The position numbers and the translations under genes were made by a program. A stretch of DNA of 20,220 nucleotides, taken from contig CAMZHP010000017.1 of NCBI GenBank assembly GCA_947306845.1, positions 1-20,220 of the forward strand, in the 5' to 3' direction. The notes under the pieces were generated by a model, which did not search any database, had not been told where the DNA came from, and worked only from the letters and a program-made list of their open reading frames with translations. Of the stretch, positions 14,552 through 20,220 are shown piece by piece. Source of the DNA: an uncultured Prevotellaceae bacterium. GTDB lineage: Bacteria > Bacteroidota > Bacteroidia > Bacteroidales > Bacteroidaceae. Numbering within the stretch: position 1 is the first letter of the stretch; every line of letters starts with the position of its first letter.

Positions 14552-14623
14552 TGCGTTGTTAACGCAGCCCCGCAAAAGGACTATTTTCCAAACTCCTATA
14601 CCCCTAAACTCCTATAATACTAA
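14552..14623 (+). repeat. Small hairpin and octamer repeats ahead of aguB
   Basis: TGCGTT and AACGCA form a 6-bp stem with a GTT loop at 14552-14566. ACTCCTAT, ACCCCTAA, ACTCCTAT and AATACTAA follow at 14592-14623, an octamer array of the type between the Nif3-like and zinc-ribbon genes. No promoter of the phylum consensus is seen in this 147-nt gap. Confidence 0.6.
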
Positions 14624-14634
14624 ACCACTGAATA

Positions 14635-15519
14635 ATGAAAGAGATAAAAATCGGCATTCTGCAACAGCACAATGTGGCAGACAGAGAGGACAACATGAGA
14701 AGGCTCGGCGAAGGAGTTGCCGACCTTGCCAAACGTGGAGCACAACTCATCGTGCTCCAAGAGCTCCACAACTCCCTTTATTTCTGCCAAGTGGAAAATG
14801 TCGGCAATTTCGACCTCGCCGAACCCATTTCTGGTCCATCGACCGATTTTTTCGGTGAGCTCGCCCGCAACCTCGGAGTGGTCATCGTCACCTCGCTCTT
14901 TGAACGGCGCGCTCCCGGCCTGTACCACAACACGGCCGTAGTGATCGAGCGCGATGGGAGCATCGCAGGAAAATATCGGAAGATGCACATCCCCGACGAC
15001 CCCGCATACTACGAGAAATTCTATTTCACACCCGGTGACCTCGGTTTCCAGCCCATCGACACCAGTGTGGGGCGCATCGGCGTGCTCGTCTGCTGGGACC
15101 AGTGGTATCCCGAGGCTGCCCGACTCATGGCACTAGCCGGAGCCGAACTGCTCGTCTATCCCACCGCCATCGGCTATGAAAGCAGCGATACCCCCGAGGA
15201 GCAGGAGCGCCAGCGCGAGGCATGGACCACCGTGCAACGCGGACATGCCGTGGCCAACGGCCTGCCCGTCATCGCCGTCAACCGTGTAGGGTATGAACCC
15301 GACCCGTCGGGACAGACCGGCGGCATACAATTCTGGGGCAGCAGTTTCGTGGCAGGTCCGCAAGGTGAACTGCTCTTCCGCGCCAGCAACGAACAAGAGG
15401 AGTCGGCCGTCATCACAATCGACCTCGGGCACAGCGAACTGGTACGCCGTTGGTGGCCATTCTTCCGCGACCGCCGCATCGACCAGTATGGCGACATCAC
15501 CAAGAGATTCAGAGACTGA
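14635..15519 (+). CDS. aguB: N-carbamoylputrescine amidase
   Basis: This 294-aa member of the nitrilase superfamily hydrolyses N-carbamoylputrescine to putrescine, carbon dioxide and ammonia, completing the route begun by AguA. The catalytic triad is intact: Glu43 in VLQELHNSLYFC, Lys116 in GKYRKMHIPDDP, and Cys153 in VLVCWDQWYPEAARL. The motif YYEKFYFTPGD (125-135) and the ending FRDRRIDQYGDI are also characteristic of plant- and bacterial-type AguB. The ATG at 14635 fits the family N-terminus. It is 147 nt after aguA and only 3 nt before cutC, so cutC is probably translated from the same message. Confidence 0.93.
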   Translation: MKEIKIGILQQHNVADREDNMRRLGEGVADLAKRGAQLIVLQELHNSLYFCQVENVGNFDLAEPISGPSTDFFGELARNLGVVIVTSLFERRAPGLYHNTAVVIERDGSIAGKYRKMHIPDDPAYYEKFYFTPGDLGFQPIDTSVGRIGVLVCWDQWYPEAARLMALAGAELLVYPTAIGYESSDTPEEQERQREAWTTVQRGHAVANGLPVIAVNRVGYEPDPSGQTGGIQFWGSSFVAGPQGELLFRASNEQEESAVITIDLGHSELVRRWWPFFRDRRIDQYGDITKRFRD

Positions 15520-15522
15520 CCG

Positions 15523-16197
15523 ATGGGACATCTGTTTGAGGTATGCACTGGCAGTCTGCAAAGTGTGGAGGCTGCCGTAAGAGGAGGTGCACAGCGCATC
15601 GAACTGTGTGCCGCTCTTCCCCTTGACGGTCTGACGCCATCCATGGGAACACTGCTGACCGTCAAGCAATTCTTCCCCACCCTGACCGTTCATGTGCTCA
15701 TACGGCCCCGCGAGGGTGACTTCGTATATTCCGAGAAAGAGGTGCTGGCCATGCAACATGACATCCATGCCATGCTGCCCTTGGCCGACGGATTCGTTTT
15801 CGGTGCCCTCACCCCTGATGGCAGCATCGACATGCCCGTCATGCGCCAACTCATCGGTGCCGCCGAAGGAAAACCTGTCACCTTTCATCGGGCTTTCGAC
15901 CATTGCCGTGACCCCTTTGAAGCCTTGGAGCAAATCATCTCCTTAGGGTGCCGGCGCATTCTCACCTCAGGACAGCAACCCACTGCAGAGCAAGGCATTC
16001 CCTTGCTCCGCCAACTCTGCACACAGGCAGGCAGCCACATCATCATCATGCCAGGTGGAGGCATCAATGAGCACAATGTCCGTCCGATAGCCGAGCAGAC
16101 GGGTGTGACCGAGCTCCATGGTTCGGCATCAGGCAGCAAAGGTACCACCCAATCGGAATCGGTCAGAAAAATCTTAGGACTGCTCGAGAAACTATAG
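15523..16197 (+). CDS. cutC: CutC family protein
   Basis: This 224-aa TIM-barrel protein matches CutC: FEVCTGSLQSVEAAVRGGAQ at the N-terminus, RIELCAALPLDGLTPSMG, VHVLIRPREGDFVYS, TFHRAFDHCRDP, RILTSGQQPTAEQGI, and IMPGGGINEHNV with ELHGSASG near the end. CutC was first linked to copper tolerance, but its biochemical role is unsettled. It is somewhat shorter than the roughly 248-residue E. coli protein but appears complete. The start is 3 nt after aguB. Its stop overlaps the stop of the convergent transglutaminase gene by 6 bp (CTATAG, read as TAG on both strands). Confidence 0.92.
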   Translation: MGHLFEVCTGSLQSVEAAVRGGAQRIELCAALPLDGLTPSMGTLLTVKQFFPTLTVHVLIRPREGDFVYSEKEVLAMQHDIHAMLPLADGFVFGALTPDGSIDMPVMRQLIGAAEGKPVTFHRAFDHCRDPFEALEQIISLGCRRILTSGQQPTAEQGIPLLRQLCTQAGSHIIIMPGGGINEHNVRPIAEQTGVTELHGSASGSKGTTQSESVRKILGLLEKL

Positions 16198-18657
16198 CTT
16201 TTTTATCACTTTCAGCAGTTGCTCACCCAAATTGATGGTGTAGCCCTGCTGAACGAATAAGACACGGTTGAAGGAATCGCAGATGACAAACACGGGCAAT
16301 AACGATGATGGTAGTTTCATCTGCTCACGTATTTCTGCTAGGCATTTTCCATCAGGGTCGATGCCCCACTCCACTGTATTGGGAATGCCTTCAAACGCGC
16401 TGAAATTGAAACGGTTGACTTCATCCTCATTCCCCAAAAGCAGAATCATTTTGCGCCCCCATTGCTCAAATCCATCCCTTGCGGCGATGATGTCGCGGAG
16501 CGCATGGTCGGTGGGTTCCTGATTGGGAGCCACGAAACCGACGATGTAATAGCCACGGCCCGTGGTACTTAGCAACGACTTGGATTCCCTCTTCCCTGTC
16601 AGCGGACGATACAGGTTCTCTGCATTGAACGAGCCGATGACCTGCACACCCTCCTTGTCCTCCCGCATGGTGAACGCCACCGTCTTCGACTGAGGCGAAG
16701 CCGGCATTGTGATTCGCTGAAGACGCGCCAGCACCTTTCCGTCAGACATGCGAGTGCCTGTTGTCAGCAGCAACTCCCGTTTCCCATCGGCAGCATGCAT
16801 CTGCACCCCACCCTTAAAATCTTTCTTCCAGGTGGCTTCCTCCGGGAAGGTCAGGAGCCGCGCACGACCATTGGCCAGTTCGCTGAGTGTGAAGTGAATG
16901 TAATATTTGGGATCCTCATTGTTGGCTGTAGGCTTATAGTCAAGGAAAAGCAATGTCTCAGAAGCGGGTATTGGGGTATCTGCCGTGAAGTGCACATCGT
17001 GCCACATGCCATTCTGGTGATACTGCAGCAGGCCGTTCACCTCGTTGATGCGCGCAGGTATGCCCATGCTCCGCGCCACACTGACAAAGAAGATTTTCCG
17101 TCCCAGTTCATCCGTCACCTTGTTGCTATAAACGCTCATCGGGCGCATGCGCAACGACTGCGGATTGTGCTCTAGGTCGATGCGGATATTCCTTTTGCAC
17201 CAGTCAATCAAGTCTTCTGCATTCCTGACCGAGCCACCCAACTGTTTCCTGAAAAATGCCTTGTAGGGTGTCAACCATTCATTTTCCACACGGGGATTCA
17301 GCACATACCGGCAGTATAAGTCTGTGGTGTCGTTCACAGCCACCTCATTGTCCATCAGCACATCCAAAGTGATGTCACGCAGATCCTTGGCTGAGATGAC
17401 ACTCAGCAATCGCTCCGCCATCACCCGATTGGCAGTTTTTTCCAAAAATTGGCTGATGACCTGGTGATTGCCACGCCATGCCTCCACGGGCATCGTCTGT
17501 TCATACGCCCTGCGGATGCTGTCCTCCTGTGCCAGTCGCCGGGTGTTCTCCGCACGTTGCTGGGGAGTCACTGTCGGTAATGTGGCACTCACCGGCGGCG
17601 GTACCATATCCCAGTCCGTGCATGCAGGCAGTTCCTTGCCGTCCAACACCACTGTCACATCCCTGTCCTTTCCGAAACTGACTTTCCTGATGGCTGCCTT
17701 TCCCTCTTTTGACACCCACAGCAGCATATCGCCTTTGCCAGCCGTCAGAAATGTCCTACCTTTGGCATCCGTCACCTTCTCAGCCACGGTATAGAACTCA
17801 GCATAGTTGTATAGTTTGAACTCCACCAATGCGTCAGCGACAGGCTTGTTGTCGGCATCCACCACCAACACGCGGACCTCCGCTGTCGGCGCATAGTTGC
17901 CAATGACATTGATTTCAGTGTAACAGGGTGTTCGGCTCATCACCTCCTCCGGTCCATCGTAGTCGCCGAACACCTTCGTGTGCATGAGCATGCCCCGCGA
18001 GGCGCTCTCGTTGAACCATCCCAGATTAAGCACCGGCTCTGGTTCGCAAGCGCCGAGGAAATACCACTGTCCATCGGCCCAGGCCTCCACCCAGGCATGG
18101 TTGTCGTCAGTGTGTGCCCATCTGGGTGTGTACACCTGCCGGGCAGGGATGGCCACCGCCCGCAGTGCAGCCACCAGCAAGGTACTCTCCTCGCCACACC
18201 GGCCATAAGCTGTCCTCACCGTAGCCAGCGGACTGCTCGTACGGGCGTCTGTCGGGCGATAGGTCACATGCTCATGGCACCAATGGTTCACCTCGAGGAT
18301 AGCCTCTTTCATCGGCAGATTTCCTACCCGCTGCTGCAGTTGGGCAAAAAACACCTCACGGCTATTGTCCAGGTTTTCATTGTTCACCCTTACCGGAAGG
18401 ACAAAATGGCGGAATTCCCTTTCTGGCACCCTGCTGCCCCATGGCATCTCCTGACGAGCCTTCAGAGACAAGTCAACTTGTTTTTGGAAGAAAGTCTTGT
18501 CATAATCACATTGGTCGGGAAGCGGCATATAACGGTAGAGGAAAGCGAGATAATCATCCGCCTCCGCCGCCTGCAGCATAGCAGCGGCAGTCAGCAACAT
18601 GATGGCAGCCATCAGACGCCGGGCAAGCTGTAATCCCTGTCGTGCACCCTTTTTCAT
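16192..18657 (-). CDS. Large exported transglutaminase-like protein with thioredoxin-like C-terminus
   Basis: This 821-aa protein has a signal peptide (MKKGARQGLQLARRLMAAIM, then a hydrophobic stretch ending LQAAEA). The ATG at 18657 overlaps the stop of the upstream MFS gene (ATGA), so it is preferred to the ATG 11 codons earlier. A transglutaminase-like domain (about 115-215) has Cys154 in YGRCGEES and His187 in DDNHAWVEAW; the expected third residue appears as Glu205 in GACEPEP instead of Asp. A carboxypeptidase-regulatory-like beta domain follows, then a second transglutaminase-like region (about 490-585, KIFFVSVARSMGIPARINEV) that lacks an obvious catalytic Cys. The last 110 residues look thioredoxin-like without a CXXC. 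Proteolysis or cross-linking of peptides in the periplasm is likely; the substrate is unknown. Confidence 0.75.
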   Translation of the reverse strand: MKKGARQGLQLARRLMAAIMLLTAAAMLQAAEADDYLAFLYRYMPLPDQCDYDKTFFQKQVDLSLKARQEMPWGSRVPEREFRHFVLPVRVNNENLDNSREVFFAQLQQRVGNLPMKEAILEVNHWCHEHVTYRPTDARTSSPLATVRTAYGRCGEESTLLVAALRAVAIPARQVYTPRWAHTDDNHAWVEAWADGQWYFLGACEPEPVLNLGWFNESASRGMLMHTKVFGDYDGPEEVMSRTPCYTEINVIGNYAPTAEVRVLVVDADNKPVADALVEFKLYNYAEFYTVAEKVTDAKGRTFLTAGKGDMLLWVSKEGKAAIRKVSFGKDRDVTVVLDGKELPACTDWDMVPPPVSATLPTVTPQQRAENTRRLAQEDSIRRAYEQTMPVEAWRGNHQVISQFLEKTANRVMAERLLSVISAKDLRDITLDVLMDNEVAVNDTTDLYCRYVLNPRVENEWLTPYKAFFRKQLGGSVRNAEDLIDWCKRNIRIDLEHNPQSLRMRPMSVYSNKVTDELGRKIFFVSVARSMGIPARINEVNGLLQYHQNGMWHDVHFTADTPIPASETLLFLDYKPTANNEDPKYYIHFTLSELANGRARLLTFPEEATWKKDFKGGVQMHAADGKRELLLTTGTRMSDGKVLARLQRITMPASPQSKTVAFTMREDKEGVQVIGSFNAENLYRPLTGKRESKSLLSTTGRGYYIVGFVAPNQEPTDHALRDIIAARDGFEQWGRKMILLLGNEDEVNRFNFSAFEGIPNTVEWGIDPDGKCLAEIREQMKLPSSLLPVFVICDSFNRVLFVQQGYTINLGEQLLKVIKKL

Positions 18658-19943
18658 AGCTTTTGCTTCTTGGCATTTCTTTCCAACCATGCCATGGTCA
18701 GGATGGCCATCATCGAGAGAGCCACGACAATGAGGAAAAAGCGTCTGTATCCCACCAAGTCGAGCAGGAATCCAGAGACGATGCCAGCCGCCATGGCCGA
18801 CAGTGCCAATAATGAGAAACAGATGTCTGCATGAAGAAAGTCACTCCCCCGACGGGTCTCACGGAAGATATAGAACAAGAGGCCAGCCATACCAAAGCCA
18901 CAAAACAGATTCTCCAACAGGAGACAGCTACTCACGGTCAGCAAGTCTGACGGCATCTCATACGACAAATAGAGCAACAGCACATCGGGCAGCGATATGG
19001 CCAGCATCATCGGCCAGAGCCAGCGACGCAGCCCATCCTTCCCGATGGCTCCCACACCCATCACCAGTCCTGCCATGAGAGCCAATGCGCCAATGGTGCC
19101 CTGCGCGAATCCGATGCCCTGCGGCCCCAGCGAGAGGCCTCCGATGCTGCCCGGGTCTATAAGAAACAGGAGTGTACCGCGCCAGAGCATCCACTGATGG
19201 AGAGAAAGCAGAAAGACCGCCAAGGCTATCTGCCACTGTTTTTTTCGTGTCCACCAACGGACATGTGCCTGCATATTGTCATTCCAAACCTTCTGCCAAT
19301 TGAATGGCTCAGCCCTTTTTTCCGACCGAGGAATGACACATAAAACCACCACCTCCACGACCGCCATCATGGCAGCCAACAACAGAAAGGCGGAGTGCCA
19401 AGCCTCATCCAAGCGCCTTGACAGCACCTCCATGTCGCCAGCCAGCACCATGGTGACCCCCATGCCCAGCACGGCAGCCAGCACACCGCAGACAAGACAC
19501 AGTTGCACCCGACGCTGTCGCTTCCAATCATCGCACCAGTATGCAGTCAAACTGGCTGCCATGATGTCATGAACAACTCCGACCAAGGAGAAGACGGCAA
19601 GCCACAACCATAGTCCCATGCCCATATTCGTGCTGACACTCCCAGCTACTCCCCATACAGAGATGGCCATCAAGAATTGCAAGAGCACCAACGGCAACCA
19701 GCGGCATATCCATTTCTCCGCTACAGGTCGCAGCACTCCCCTCAGGACAAACGGAAGGAGCAGCAAGGCAGTATCAAACGAAGCCCATGAGTTGCTTTGT
19801 CCAAGTCGCTTGAGCATCACCATCGGCAGCACCATGACCATCACCAGGACCAATCCGCGCGAAAAAGAGAGCAGGCACCCCAACAGGGCTGCCCTGGAAG
19901 AGGACAGTGAGGTCAAATCGATAAATGCAGGCCGCTGTGACAT
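18654..19943 (-). CDS. MFS transporter
   Basis: This 429-aa inner-membrane protein shows about twelve hydrophobic segments, from CLLSFSRGLVLVMVMVLPMV near the N-terminus to FFLIVVALSMMAILTMAWL at the C-terminus, with a cytoplasmic-looking loop in the middle (PRSEKRAEPFNWQKVWNDNM). The layout is that of the major facilitator superfamily, in the broad AmpG-like group of Bacteroidetes. The substrate cannot be read from the sequence. It starts 16 nt after the upstream MFS gene and overlaps the transglutaminase gene by 4 nt, so the three form a tight operon. A matched import function with the exported transglutaminase is plausible but is inference. Confidence 0.8.
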   Translation of the reverse strand: MSQRPAFIDLTSLSSSRAALLGCLLSFSRGLVLVMVMVLPMVMLKRLGQSNSWASFDTALLLLPFVLRGVLRPVAEKWICRWLPLVLLQFLMAISVWGVAGSVSTNMGMGLWLWLAVFSLVGVVHDIMAASLTAYWCDDWKRQRRVQLCLVCGVLAAVLGMGVTMVLAGDMEVLSRRLDEAWHSAFLLLAAMMAVVEVVVLCVIPRSEKRAEPFNWQKVWNDNMQAHVRWWTRKKQWQIALAVFLLSLHQWMLWRGTLLFLIDPGSIGGLSLGPQGIGFAQGTIGALALMAGLVMGVGAIGKDGLRRWLWPMMLAISLPDVLLLYLSYEMPSDLLTVSSCLLLENLFCGFGMAGLLFYIFRETRRGSDFLHADICFSLLALSAMAAGIVSGFLLDLVGYRRFFLIVVALSMMAILTMAWLERNAKKQKL

Positions 19944-19959
19944 AGGCTATCGGATGTGT

Positions 19960-20220
19960 TTATGATGATGGTGACTGTTTCTTGCCAAACTCAGGGTCAA
20001 TCTTGATGAAGGCTGCCACGGCAAAGGTGATGATGCAAAGGAACATGACGATGATGAAGAAGGTCTGGTAACCCACAATATCCTTAATCTTTCCCGACAC
20101 CATGCCCGGAAGCATCAGACCGAGATAGGACAAGCCCGTGCAGATGGCATAATGAGAAGTCTTGAACTCGCCCTGGCTGTAATAGAGCATATAGAGCGTG
20201 AGTGCGGTGAAGCCCAACCC
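19960..20220 (-). CDS. MFS transporter, C-terminal part (5' end outside the window)
   Basis: Only the last 86 residues are present; the frame runs open off the right edge. The codon at 20217 is TTG, not a real start. The segment YLGLMLPGMVSGKIKDIVGY, then QTFFIIVMFLCIITFAVAAF, ending in a short charged tail, is the last two to three transmembrane helices of an MFS carrier and looks most like Bacteroidetes AmpG-type muropeptide permeases. That subfamily assignment is tentative. It is the most upstream visible gene of the operon with the second MFS carrier and the transglutaminase-like protein. Confidence 0.75.
   Translation of the reverse strand, partial: GLGFTALTLYMLYYSQGEFKTSHYAICTGLSYLGLMLPGMVSGKIKDIVGYQTFFIIVMFLCIITFAVAAFIKIDPEFGKKQSPSS

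Overview
The window looks like a chromosomal segment of a Bacteroidota bacterium, most likely a Prevotellaceae member (Prevotella/Segatella-like). The evidence is Bacteroidetes-type promoters (TTTG - about 19 to 20 nt - TAnnTTTG) ahead of many genes, A-rich leaders without Shine-Dalgarno sequences, lipoprotein signal peptides, short period-7 and period-8 intergenic repeats, and family content typical of the phylum (DUF6169, GH127, a large transglutaminase-like protein). No rRNA, tRNA, CRISPR array or intact transposase gene was found.

Left part (1-6.8 kb): an AT-rich non-coding stretch with repeated TTTGTAAACGCTAAA words; holA (DNA polymerase III delta, minus strand); a divergent pair on the plus strand, a stand-alone HsdR_N-type PD-(D/E)XK protein and a DjlA-like co-chaperone; then three minus-strand genes: AldA-type aldehyde dehydrogenase, a coiled-coil zinc-ribbon protein and a Nif3-like metal protein. 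The Nif3-like gene probably starts at a GTG at 6740.

Middle (6.8-10.3 kb): a 163-bp MITE-like element with terminal inverted repeats and an 8-bp target duplication, apparently inserted into a hairpin; a broken DUF6169-like gene; a lipoprotein DNA/RNA endonuclease; an L,D-transpeptidase lipoprotein; and a 41-codon gene with its own promoter and a strong terminator. The last of these is the best candidate for something undescribed.

Right part (10.3-20.2 kb): a plus-strand cluster of a secreted GH127 beta-L-arabinofuranosidase, agmatine deiminase (aguA, start overlapping the GH127 stop), N-carbamoylputrescine amidase (aguB) and cutC. AguA and AguB make putrescine from agmatine. Converging on this is a minus-strand operon that enters from beyond the right edge: the C-terminal end of one MFS carrier (AmpG-like in appearance), a second complete MFS carrier, and an exported 821-aa transglutaminase-like protein with a thioredoxin-like end. 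This operon may serve uptake and processing of peptides or muropeptides, but that is inference.

The intergenic spaces carry several small repeat families (heptamer arrays beginning at a stop codon, octamer arrays, post-stop palindromes, and promoters with a conserved CTCTCG spacer). They are described separately below.
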